From the NCBI RefSeq assembly GCF_947251865.1, contig NZ_OX366394.1, positions 248,001-312,000 on the forward strand: a stretch of 64,000 nt of DNA, written 5' to 3'. Made by a program: the position numbers and the translations under genes. The notes beneath the pieces are model-generated. The model made no database searches and was not told the origin of the DNA. It saw only the letters and a program-made list of their open reading frames with translations. Shown here in pieces: positions 54,806 through 63,697 of this stretch. Source of the stretch: Wolbachia endosymbiont (group B) of Protocalliphora azurea. GTDB lineage: Bacteria > Pseudomonadota > Alphaproteobacteria > Rickettsiales > Anaplasmataceae. Numbering within the stretch: the first letter of the stretch is position 1; each line of letters starts with the position of its first letter.

Positions 54806-56232
54806 AAGAAGCAATAGAAGCGTTACATCAAAGGATAAAGGATTTAGCAGTAAGTAGCACACCTGATCAACTGGCATATCTTGCAAAATCGCTGGAATTG
54901 ATAGCAGATAAAAAAGCTATTTCTGATATTGCGCAAATGACTAAAGTAAAAGAAATAATTGATGCACTACAAAAGAGGCTTAAGGATTTAGCAGAAAACA
55001 GTACACCAGATCAATTAGCATATCTTGCTAAAGCATTGGAATCAATAATCGACAAAAGTGCAGTTTCTGAAATTGTACAGATGACAGATGGTAAGCTAAA
55101 AGAACTTCTTGATAGTGCAAAAAAACACTTAACTGATCTGGATAATAAAAAAGCTAGTTCTTTAGCAGTGATCTCTGAATCAGAGAAGCAGTTATTAAAG
55201 AGAATTGATGAAAAAGGAACAACAAATTTATCGCTACTTGATACGAGAAAGAATGCCAATATTGCAGCAATAAACAGTGTTGGCAATGATCATAAAGATG
55301 GTCTTAAAGGTTTAGTAGAAGATTTTCGTGCTGTTAATAATGTACCATCTGGCTCATCAATTATTAGGGAAATAGAAACTCGAATTGAAAACATCTCTAA
55401 TGAGGTAAAAACTCGGGATGAACAGTTAAAAGCGTCTCTTATAAATGAAATAAGAAAGCGCAACATGGTTGAACCAGGGTCATTACCTTTCTTATTTGGT
55501 GTACTTGGCAGAAAAAATAATTATTTTGGCCACGGAACTTTTACGACAGAGCTTGGAAAGTGGAGTAGTGATATAACAAAAACTGACTATATGTTACAAC
55601 TACTAGCAGGTAGCCATACGTACAATACAGATTACGTTAGTTTTTATCGGCCAAGACAACTAAGTTTTATAGAGGGAAGTAAAGGAACATTTATTTACGG
55701 AGAGTTATGCACAAAAAGTTTTTCGGGTAGTTATGATGAGATATACTATTACCCGTATGCTGCACTTGGAGTAGTATTTGTAAAAAATACAACCAATGTG
55801 AACATAAATAAGACAATGGAATTTGTTGGATCATCGTATTCGAGTACGGAGTATGGGGGAGCAGGATTATTTGTGGGAACTCCTGATAACACTAATTCTA
55901 ATAAATCAAGTATTTCAAAAATAGTATGGAAAAATGTTTACCAATACACGAGTTCTGATAGCAAGTTAGCCGGATCTGGTAATGTGGAGATTCCAGCAGG
56001 AAAAACAGTTGCAATATTACTTTACACATCATCTTATCTGTATTCCAGAACACAAGTTAGTCAAGGTATGCTTGCATCAAATTATGTACACAACTATGGT
56101 CAATTTATTCAGTGGGGGATTTATAACATACGTAGCAATTTTCTCACCACAGGGCTTGAGGTAGATGTGGAAAGGACGCTCAGGGGTTGGCAATGTCCAG
56201 GATTATCTAACACGTATGAGATTTGGAGGTAA
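54796..56232 (+). CDS. Tail fibre protein body
   Basis: About 478 residues. Two copies of a coiled-coil module (RIKDLAVSSTPDQLAYLAKS and RLKDLAENSTPDQLAYLAKA), then more coiled coil to ~200. A globular C-terminal receptor-binding-like region follows, rich in Tyr, Ser and Gly (SSYSSTEYGGAGLFVGTPDN). The first residues are probably not a real start. The gene belongs with 54620-54805. The fibre chaperone-like gene follows. Confidence 0.75.
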   Translation: MGMKEAIEALHQRIKDLAVSSTPDQLAYLAKSLELIADKKAISDIAQMTKVKEIIDALQKRLKDLAENSTPDQLAYLAKALESIIDKSAVSEIVQMTDGKLKELLDSAKKHLTDLDNKKASSLAVISESEKQLLKRIDEKGTTNLSLLDTRKNANIAAINSVGNDHKDGLKGLVEDFRAVNNVPSGSSIIREIETRIENISNEVKTRDEQLKASLINEIRKRNMVEPGSLPFLFGVLGRKNNYFGHGTFTTELGKWSSDITKTDYMLQLLAGSHTYNTDYVSFYRPRQLSFIEGSKGTFIYGELCTKSFSGSYDEIYYYPYAALGVVFVKNTTNVNINKTMEFVGSSYSSTEYGGAGLFVGTPDNTNSNKSSISKIVWKNVYQYTSSDSKLAGSGNVEIPAGKTVAILLYTSSYLYSRTQVSQGMLASNYVHNYGQFIQWGIYNIRSNFLTTGLEVDVERTLRGWQCPGLSNTYEIWR

Positions 56233-56238
56233 CAAACA

Positions 56239-56799
56239 ATGTCTATCTACATTAGATTTGAAAATGATAAACAAGTAGAAACAACAACACTTGAAAGCAA
56301 GCCAACTGAAAATGATTGGTATGAAGCACCAGAAGATTTTGATTGGCAAAAAAGCTATTGTTTAACAGAAGGAGGAAAAATTGCTCAGCGTACTAAAGAA
56401 GATATACAAAAGGAGTTACTGGATAATGCGAAGCTTTGTGCATTTGATAGTATGCGTTTCTATTATGATAATCATACTCACCAATATGCAGGTCATTCTC
56501 ACCAAAAAGCTAAATCTTATGAGATTCAAGCGGAAGCCGCAAAAAGCATTCTAGCAGCACCAGAATCTATGAATAAAAAGGATAAAGAAATTATAGAACC
56601 TTTAGCAAAAGTCCGTGGTATTACGGTTATTGAAATGGCAAGAATAATTGAGGAAAAAGTGAAAAAAGCAGTAAAAGCAATAATTAAATGTGAAGAGCTT
56701 GAAGATTTAGCCAAAAGAAAGATTGAAGAAGCTAAAAGTGAAAATGAGCTACAGACTTTGCTAGATGATTTCAGGAAAAAAATACAAAGAAATGGCTGA
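56239..56799 (+). CDS. Putative tail fibre assembly protein
   Basis: 186 residues, with the pattern IYIRFENDKQVETTTLESKP to DWYEAPEDFDWQKSYCLTEG, typical of small proteins that follow fibre genes and fold them. The C-terminal half is charged coiled coil (EELEDLAKRKIEEAKSENEL). GGAGG lies 10 bases ahead of the ATG. The assignment is by position and general character. Confidence 0.6.
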   Translation: MSIYIRFENDKQVETTTLESKPTENDWYEAPEDFDWQKSYCLTEGGKIAQRTKEDIQKELLDNAKLCAFDSMRFYYDNHTHQYAGHSHQKAKSYEIQAEAAKSILAAPESMNKKDKEIIEPLAKVRGITVIEMARIIEEKVKKAVKAIIKCEELEDLAKRKIEEAKSENELQTLLDDFRKKIQRNG

Positions 56800-56971
56800 A
56801 GAATTTTTATCAACTATGTTTTTTAAAAATTTTTTATTGTGTAGTTTTGCAAATTATATGGGCAATAAAAACCCGTTTGTCATAGAAATAGGACTTTATG
56901 TCAAGCAGCTACTACGACAATTTCTGCTTAAGTCAATGAATATTGTGAATAAGTACTTTAAGTCTGTGTGA
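56793..56971 (+). CDS. Short hydrophobic ORF at IS110-c junction
   Basis: A 58-residue frame (AEEFLSTMFFKNFLLCSFAN to QFLLKSMNIVNKYFKSV) overlapping the end of the assembly gene. Its tail runs into the large inverted repeat at 56935-56995. It could be a remnant of a phage gene cut by IS110-c, or chance. Confidence 0.25.
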
Positions 56972-56995
56972 GCGTACTTATTCACAATATTCATT
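56935..56995. repeat. Perfect 22-bp inverted repeat with 17-nt loop
   Basis: The arm at 56935-56956 (begins AATGAATATTGTGAATAAG) is exactly repeated in reverse at 56974-56995. No T-run follows, so it is not a classic terminator. It lies between the last phage gene and the right end of IS110-c. Confidence 0.8.
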
Positions 56996-57219
56996 AACCC
57001 ATTTCAGTTACTGCTGTGTAAATTTTTAAATATGCAAATTAATTGCTTCTTTAAGCCTGGCATTGGCAATAACTATAATTTTACGCATTAGAGCTGTTAT
57101 AGCTACCATCTTCTTCTTGCCACTTTCAACAAGCTTATACCAATTCCCACTATGCAAAGAACAGATAGACAATAATGGGAAAGAAGTGATAATAAAGTAG
57201 ATAAAATAGAGAGGTATAA

Positions 57220-57738
57220 ATGGCATTAAGGTCAAAACTATTAGACGAAAAAGTTGTAAATTTGGCGAAAGAAATGTTAAAAAAGGTCAGAAATAACGCA
57301 TATGTTTCAAAAAAGTTACAAGCGGTGATAGCAGGAAAAGAAAGTAGTATAAGCGCTGTGGCAAGAATATGTAAAATTTCAAGGACTGCTTTGACTGAAT
57401 GGATAAAGCATCTAAAATTTGGTAGAGTAGAAAGATTATTTGCCCCGTCTCAGCGGCGAAGAAAAAGCAAATTAAAGAAAAATCAACGTGAGCAAATTGA
57501 AATATGGGTAGAAAGAAATCCAAATATTACTATTAAGGAAGTGCAGATAAAAATCTCAGAGGAATTTGGCCTAAACATTAGCAAATCAACAGTGCACCGT
57601 GAGATACAAAGGATGAAATTTTCTTATATAACACCGAGGCCAATGCACCATAAACAAGATAAAAACAAGCAAGAAGAGTTTAAAAAATACTTCAATAAAA
57701 TAGTCAATTCCCACCCTGAAAAAGAGGTGTTTTTTTGA
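57220..57738 (+). CDS. IS630-like transposase, orfA (copy C)
   Basis: DNA-binding half, protein identical to copies B and D. Confidence 0.85.
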   Translation: MALRSKLLDEKVVNLAKEMLKKVRNNAYVSKKLQAVIAGKESSISAVARICKISRTALTEWIKHLKFGRVERLFAPSQRRRKSKLKKNQREQIEIWVERNPNITIKEVQIKISEEFGLNISKSTVHREIQRMKFSYITPRPMHHKQDKNKQEEFKKYFNKIVNSHPEKEVFF

Positions 57739-57811
57739 TGAATCACGATTTGGAACTCATTCAAAAATCGGACACGGATGGTTTAAAAAAGGGGTCAGAA
57801 CGCAGGTTAAA

Positions 57812-58222
57812 ATGAAAATTGGTAGACAAAATTTCTATATCTACAGTGCGGTAAATCCAAGAAGTGGTAAGAAAATCAGCCTACTTGCTCCATATGTAAA
57901 CACTGATTGTATGAATATATTTCTGGAGCAGATGTCGAAAGATTTAGGCACGAAAAAAGCCTTTCTTGTAATGGATTGTGCAAGTTGGCATAGATCAAAA
58001 AGTTTGAAATTTCAGGAAAACATTACCATTATATACTTGCCTCCTTATTCACCGGAACTGAATCCTGTTGAGAGGTTGTGGCAATATATCAAATACAATA
58101 CTTTACGTAACAGAGTCTACGATACCATAGGCTTACTTGCAGATGTTCTGTGTAATTTTATTGTCAGTATTTCCAGCACTACTATTAAACGAGTTTGTAA
58201 TGTTTCTTATTTGTTCGATTAG
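57812..58222 (+). CDS. IS630-like transposase, orfB (copy C)
   Basis: Catalytic half, protein identical to the other copies. It needs the same +1 shift for the first catalytic Asp. Confidence 0.82.
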   Translation: MKIGRQNFYIYSAVNPRSGKKISLLAPYVNTDCMNIFLEQMSKDLGTKKAFLVMDCASWHRSKSLKFQENITIIYLPPYSPELNPVERLWQYIKYNTLRNRVYDTIGLLADVLCNFIVSISSTTIKRVCNVSYLFD

Positions 58223-59084
58223 TAATGGAATTTGGTATTAGAATAAAAGGCACCAAGTGCAGATTTGGACTTTGCAGCAGCCATTGCAGCCGTAAAAAGC
58301 TTTCTACGGACATTACTTCTACCACCCGTTATTCTTCTGTAGCCAATAGTTTTTCCACTTTCTTTTGGATGCGGTGCAACTCCAGCGAGACTTGCAACTT
58401 CTTTTTTGTTTAAATGGCCAAGCTCTGGCATCAGACACACAAAGTCTTGAGATAATTTTATACCTATTCCTGGTACTGTTCTTATGATTTTTTGGCGCTT
58501 TTGTAACTCTGGATTTCCATCAATAATTTTTTGTATAGAATCGTTGAGTTCATTTATCTGATTGTTAAAAAAGTCAACAGCCTTTTGGCAACTTTCTTTT
58601 ATATAGTCGTTTTCAGGTGCTGCTAATCTACATTTCTCTTGAACTCTCATTTGCGTAATGTCATCACGACGTTGGCAAAGTGCGACTAAGGTTGTTTGTT
58701 CCTTTAACATAGGCACAAATAGAGATAGAGTACTATAGCGTTCAAATCCATATTGGGCAAGGGTTCTTGCATCTGATTGATCAGACTTTGCTAAAGTTCC
58801 ATGAGATAAGGTAAAACTTTTTACTTTGCGAGTATTAGCTCGATGTATAGCAACATTCTTACCAACAAGAAAATGTGCTAAGCCAAGCTCATATTTTCCT
58901 GTATTTTCCAAAGTTACAAAAGCATTAGGTAGAATATTTGAAAATTCTTGAAACAATTGTTGCCAACCAGCAGAATTATTATCAAACTTGATAGTGTTCT
59001 TTTGGTTGTGCACTGCAGCAACATTTTTAAATTTTCCGATATCAATGCCAATAAAATTTTGATAAGATGTAATCATAATAATCT

Positions 59085-59270
59085 CCGATAGTTTAATTAA
59101 TTTAAGGTTGTAAACGGGTGCATACATATGTCCCATGCAACTATTCAAACGTATCGAGAGATAGGGCTAGTGTACCTTGATAAAAACGGTTGTAAAACAC
59201 CAACATGGCGACGGTAGCACATGCCCATAATAGCCCTATTCCTATAGTGAGTAGGGTTATCTTTCTCTCT
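59085..59270 (-). ncRNA. Candidate bridge RNA region of IS110-c
   Basis: Non-coding leader upstream of the IS110-c transposase. A 9-bp inverted repeat ATAGGGCTA (59161-59169) and TAGCCCTAT (59231-59239) encloses 61 nt, consistent with a structured RNA. I did not find a convincing target match here. Confidence 0.3.
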
Positions 59271-59286
59271 TATTTATTTATATCAT

Positions 59287-60471
59287 ATGTTTAACTTACA
59301 ACATGGCGTAAATGTTATTGAGGTAACCTCAGGAGCAAAGACAGTACGTACAGCTAAATCATCAGTGATAGGTGTAATTGGTACTGCACCTGAAGCAGAT
59401 GAGCAAAAATTTCCACTGAATAAGCCAGTGTTAGTTGCAGGAAGCTTAAAGGAAGCAGCAAAGCTCGGAAAGAGTGGCAGTTTACCTTCTGCAATAAATG
59501 GAATATTTTCCCAGATTGGTGCAACAGTAGTAGTTATTCGAGTTAAAGAAAGTGAAAACAGCGATCCAAAGCTCAAAGAAAGTGAAACTATTCAAAGTAT
59601 AATCGGTGGAGTTGATAAAGAGACTGGAGAGTATCAAGGGATAGAGGCATTCCTCAGCAGTGAAAGTATAATTCATGTTGCTCCAAGAATATTAATTGCA
59701 CCTCAGTTTACTCATCAATTGCCTGAATCTGAAAATCCTAAAAACCCAGTAGTAGCAGCTTTGATAGGAGTAGCAGAAAAGCTGAGAAGCATAATAGTAG
59801 CAGATGGTCCAAATACCAATGATGAAGAAGCAATAAAATGGAGAAAAAGTGTAGGCAGCTCAAGAGTTTATATTGTTGATCCATGGGTTAAGGTATTTAT
59901 TGAAGGAAAAGAAGAAATTTTACCATCTAGCCCATTTATAGCAGGTTTAATAGCGAAAGTAGATAGCGAGCAAGGATTTTGGCATTCACCTTCAAACAAA
60001 GAGATAAATGGTATTGTTGGCACAAGCAGGCCTATTGATTTTACGCTCGGTAATACAAATTGCAGAGCAAACCACTTAAATGAAAATGAAGTAACAACTA
60101 TAATTCATCAAAGTGGCTATAGGCTTTGGGGCAATAGAACATGTTCAGATGACTCAAAATGGGCTTTTTTATCAGTGAGAAGGACTGCAGACCTTATTAA
60201 TGACAGCCTACTTAGGGCTCATCTCTGGGCAGTTGATCGCAATATCACCAAAACTTATATAGATGATGTGATTGAGGGGGTGAATTCTTACCTGGCAAAT
60301 TTAAAAGCGCAAGGAGCTATTATCAGCGGAAAATGTTATGCAACACCAGAGCTCAATACACCTATAAATATTGCAAGCGGAAAAGTATATTTTGACTTTG
60401 AGTTTACACCATCATATCCAGCTGAACAGATTACTTTCAGGTCACATCTTGTGAGTGGTACAATATTATAA
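59287..60471 (+). CDS. Contractile tail sheath protein (gpFI family)
   Basis: 394 residues. NLQHGVNVIEVTSGAKTVRT and SVIGVIGTAPEAD at the start, VVVIRVKES, then the conserved C-terminal core RRTADLINDSLLRAHLWAVD and QGAIISGKCYATPELNTPIN. It assembles around the tube and contracts at infection. The gene is intact, although IS110-c sits immediately upstream and may have removed its normal promoter connection. AGGGG-type site for the next gene follows. Confidence 0.92.
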   Translation: MFNLQHGVNVIEVTSGAKTVRTAKSSVIGVIGTAPEADEQKFPLNKPVLVAGSLKEAAKLGKSGSLPSAINGIFSQIGATVVVIRVKESENSDPKLKESETIQSIIGGVDKETGEYQGIEAFLSSESIIHVAPRILIAPQFTHQLPESENPKNPVVAALIGVAEKLRSIIVADGPNTNDEEAIKWRKSVGSSRVYIVDPWVKVFIEGKEEILPSSPFIAGLIAKVDSEQGFWHSPSNKEINGIVGTSRPIDFTLGNTNCRANHLNENEVTTIIHQSGYRLWGNRTCSDDSKWAFLSVRRTADLINDSLLRAHLWAVDRNITKTYIDDVIEGVNSYLANLKAQGAIISGKCYATPELNTPINIASGKVYFDFEFTPSYPAEQITFRSHLVSGTIL

Positions 60472-61368
60472 AAAGGGGAGAAAGAGGAAAAATGTTACCG
60501 AAAATACTGAGAAATTTTAACGTATTTGTTGATGGTAGAGGCTATGCAGGGAAAATAGATGAAATTACGCTACCAAAACTTACCATAAAAACAGAGGAGT
60601 ATCGTGCTGGTGGTATGGATATTCCAATAAATATTGATATCTTACTATTACCCACAAATATAAATGGACATAAAAATAAAGTATTACAACATTAAAGTTT
60701 GCAAACATTGAGGGTAAAAAATGGCAAACAGGAATAATGAATGGGCTGAAAATGAATTTGGAGATGCTGTACTTGGAGATAAAAGGTTAACTGACCGATT
60801 AGTAAATATTGCTGATAGTTTTACAAGTTTACCTGAAAGCTCAATCAATCAGGCGTGTGGAAGTTGGTCAGAAGCAAAAGCAGCATATCGTTTTTTTCAA
60901 AATGAGAACGTGAAAGAAGGCGATATTCTAGCTTCACACGTTGCTAAAACAGTTGAAAGAACAAAAGCCCATAAAAAAATTTTTGTGATCCAAGATACAA
61001 GTTATATTTCATACACAGACCATGAAAAAACAAGTGGATTGGGAGTTATTACAAGAAAACATAGTCAAGGTATTATAATGCATACAGCTCTAGCTGTTAG
61101 TATAGAAGGTTTGGTACTAGGGATACTAGATCAAAAAATTTATTCAAGACCTGAAGAATCTGAAAACATAAAAAAAAAGAACAATGACAGTATCCGCATT
61201 GAAGATAAAGAGAGTATAAAATGGTTAGAAACTTTAAGCAACACAAACAACATTATTGATTCAACTCAAACTGAGACTATAACTATATGCGATAGAGAAG
61301 CAGATATATATGAGTTTTTTGAGCTTGCACATAATCTTAATTCGGCAGTGTTATACCAAATTCCATTA

Positions 61369-61779
61369 CTAATCGAACAAATAAGAAACATTACAAACTC
61401 GTTTAATAGTAGTGCTGGAAATACTGACAATAAAATTACACAGAACATCTGCAAGTAAGCCTATGGTATCGTAGACTCTGTTACGTAAAGTATTGTATTT
61501 GATATATTGCCACAACCTCTCAACAGGATTCAGTTCCGGTGAATAAGGAGGCAAGTATATAATGGTAATGTTTTCCTGAAATTTCAAACTTTTTGATCTA
61601 TGCCAACTTGCACAATCCATTACAAGAAAGGCTTTTTTCGTGCCTAAATCTTTCGACATCTGCTCCAGAAATATATTCATACAATCAGTGTTTACATATG
61701 GAGCAAGTAGGCTGATTTTCTTACCACTTCTTGGATTTACCGCACTGTAGATATAGAAATTTTGTCTACCAATTTTCAT
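61369..61779 (-). CDS. IS630-like transposase, orfB (copy D)
   Basis: Catalytic half, protein identical to the other copies. The first catalytic Asp is upstream in the shifted frame. Confidence 0.82.
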   Translation of the reverse strand: MKIGRQNFYIYSAVNPRSGKKISLLAPYVNTDCMNIFLEQMSKDLGTKKAFLVMDCASWHRSKSLKFQENITIIYLPPYSPELNPVERLWQYIKYNTLRNRVYDTIGLLADVLCNFIVSISSTTIKRVCNVSYLFD

Positions 61780-61852
61780 TTTAACCTGCGTTCTGACCCC
61801 TTTTTTAAACCATCCGTGTCCGATTTTTGAATGAGTTCCAAATCGTGATTCA

Positions 61853-62371
61853 TCAAAAAAACACCTCTTTTTCAGGGTGGGAATTGACTATTTTATTGAA
61901 GTATTTTTTAAACTCTTCTTGCTTGTTTTTATCTTGTTTATGGTGCATTGGCCTCGGTGTTATATAAGAAAATTTCATCCTTTGTATCTCACGGTGCACT
62001 GTTGATTTGCTAATGTTTAGGCCAAATTCCTCTGAGATTTTTATCTGCACTTCCTTAATAGTAATATTTGGATTTCTTTCTACCCATATTTCAATTTGCT
62101 CACGTTGATTTTTCTTTAATTTGCTTTTTCTTCGCCGCTGAGACGGGGCAAATAATCTTTCTACTCTACCAAATTTTAGATGCTTTATCCATTCAGTCAA
62201 AGCAGTCCTTGAAATTTTACATATTCTTGCCACAGCGCTTATACTACTTTCTTTTCCTGCTATCACCGCTTGTAACTTTTTTGAAACATATGCGTTATTT
62301 CTGACCTTTTTTAACATTTCTTTCGCCAAATTTACAACTTTTTCGTCTAATAGTTTTGACCTTAATGCCAT
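61853..62371 (-). CDS. IS630-like transposase, orfA (copy D)
   Basis: DNA-binding half, protein identical to copies B and C. Confidence 0.85.
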   Translation of the reverse strand: MALRSKLLDEKVVNLAKEMLKKVRNNAYVSKKLQAVIAGKESSISAVARICKISRTALTEWIKHLKFGRVERLFAPSQRRRKSKLKKNQREQIEIWVERNPNITIKEVQIKISEEFGLNISKSTVHREIQRMKFSYITPRPMHHKQDKNKQEEFKKYFNKIVNSHPEKEVFF

Positions 62372-63697
62372 TTATACCTCTCTATTTTATCTACTTTATT
62401 ATCACTTCTTTCCCATTATTGTCTATCTGTTCTTTGCATAGTGGGAATTGGTATTAGTTAGAGCTTCCAAAGATAGGGCAGTAAATAGAAAATCTCGATA
62501 TCCTGAAAAAGGTGAGCAGAAGTTATGGGAATTTATTAAATCCTCTCATTGTGCAGGTACGGTAAAAGTTGAAGTTCCTGCAAAAGATAATAAGCCAAAA
62601 AGAACAGCACATTTGGAAGTTAGATTCGGAAAGTTTATTATGCATCCATCTAAGAATAGTATTAGGCATAAGAAAGAAGAATTACTTAAATTACCACACT
62701 ATGCAGTTTACGTTGTTGAAAAAGACTTTCCTTCTGAAACAAGTCCGCTAGAGTGGATGCTTTTAACAAATCTTCCAGTCAATACCTTTGATGAAGCTGT
62801 TGAAAAAGTTAGGTGGTATTGTCTTAGATGGAAAATAGAAATATTACATAAAATTTTAAAATCTGGTCTCAAAGTTGAAGAATGTAGGCTTGGAACAGCA
62901 GAAAGGTTGATGCGATATTTAACAGTAATGAGTATTATTGCTTGGAGAATTTTCTTTATTACAACAATTGCAAGAACTGATCCAACATTACCGTGTACTA
63001 CCTTATTAGCCGAAGAAGAATGGAAAGTTCTATATGTAAAAATACATAGAAAACCATGTTCAAATGCAACTCCTACTATAAAAGAAGCTGTTTCATGGGT
63101 TGCTCAACTTGGAGGACATTTGGCTAGAAAAAATGATCTAGAACCAGGACCCATTACTATTTGGAAAGGATGGAGACGTCTCTTTGATCTAGCAGAAGGA
63201 TGGCGACTTGCTCACGAACTTTATATTTGTGGGTAATAGTAAGTATTGATATGGGCATGGAGAAACTTGAAGCAGACTTTACTTTCGCTGAGTATGATTC
63301 AGAACTATTTAGACTTTTTGGCTTGATAAATGGAAATTCAGTATCTTTGACGCTAAGGGGCGGATTACAAGGCAGTGGAAGTAATGATGTTGAAGGAGTA
63401 ATAATCAACCTTAGGGGCATATTCAAAGAATTTGATTTTGGTAGCTGGAAACCTGCTGAAAAAGCCACTCTAAAATGCACTGTAGCTGCTCATTATTATA
63501 AACTTACGATAGGTGGCAATGAGCTGATAGAGATCGATGCTGAAAATATGATTAGAAAGATAAATGGTGTTGATCAAATGGCCTTGCTGAAAACAGTTTT
63601 AGGGATTTAATGGAATAGACGGATTTCTTTTCACTTTTTTATTGAAAAATTACTGATAATGCTGTATAATTATTGATATTCTTTAGGTATTTTTGCT

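Larger units (their letters stand above)
57138..58237 (+). mobile_element. IS630-like element, copy C
   Basis: 1100 bp. Direct repeat TTA at 57135-57137 and 58238-58240. Inserted into the IS110-c transposase gene. Confidence 0.92.
57026..59076 (-). pseudogene. IS110-c transposase, split by IS630 copy C
   Basis: From ATG 59076 (GGAG ahead): FIGIDIGKFKNVAAVHNQ, TLENTGKYELGLAHFLVG, SDQSDARTLAQYGFERY, then the C-terminal RTVPGIGIKLSQDFVCLMPE and LAGVAPHPKESGKTIGYRRI. It breaks at GAFYS. The frame resumes at 57134 as KLVESGKKKMVAITALMRKI and ends at 57026. Removing the IS plus one TTA joins ALGAFYSKLVESGK exactly. The longer frame start at 59148 is not needed. Confidence 0.88.
56975..59275 (-). 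mobile_element. IS110-c, interrupted by IS630 copy C
   Basis: A different IS110 lineage from a and b, on the minus strand, between fibre-assembly and sheath genes. It has a transposase gene with a ~200-nt non-coding leader on the upstream side. The ends are approximate because IS110 elements lack repeats and the original site is not visible. Confidence 0.7.
61354..62453 (-). mobile_element. IS630-like element, copy D
   Basis: 1100 bp, minus orientation. Direct repeat TTA at 61351-61353 and 62454-62456. Nested in the IS4-type element, itself nested in the tail tube gene. Confidence 0.92.
60721..63236 (+). pseudogene. IS4/IS50-like transposase, split by IS630 copy D
   Basis: The N-terminal half has EWAENEFGDAVLGDKRLTDR, IFVIQDTSYISYTDH (first Asp) and TICDREADIYEFFELA (second Asp). 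After the IS, LVRASKDRAVNRK continues through VRWYCLRWKIEILHKILKSG, which carries the catalytic Glu of the YREK-like region. Removing the IS and one TTA gives SAVLVRASKDR in frame. It shows Tn5-type architecture. Inactive as it stands. Confidence 0.9.
60641..63243 (+). mobile_element. IS4-family (IS50-like) element, interrupted by IS630 copy D
   Basis: Terminal inverted repeats of at least 24 bp begin CTTACTATTACCCACAAATA (left 60641, right reversed to 63243). They are flanked by the 9-bp direct repeat TATTGATAT (60632-60640, 63244-63252). A single transposase gene fills it. Confidence 0.93.
60492..63610 (+). pseudogene. Tail tube protein (gpFII/major tube), split by IS4-type element
   Basis: The N-terminal part LPKILRNFNVFVDGRGYAGK to GGMDIPINID stops at the IS (60641). 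The remainder starts at 63253, GMEKLEADFTFAEYDSELFR, and ends QMALLKTVLGI at 63610. Rejoining at the 9-bp repeat restores IDMGMEKLEAD and a complete protein of about 170 residues. The tube is essential, so a virion cannot be made from this copy alone. Confidence 0.92.

Noticed and set aside
59149..59286. Target-guide match in the IS110-c leader
   Set aside because: Only a short TCTCTC-type similarity to the flank was found, no better than chance in AT-rich DNA, and the exact IS ends are not known.
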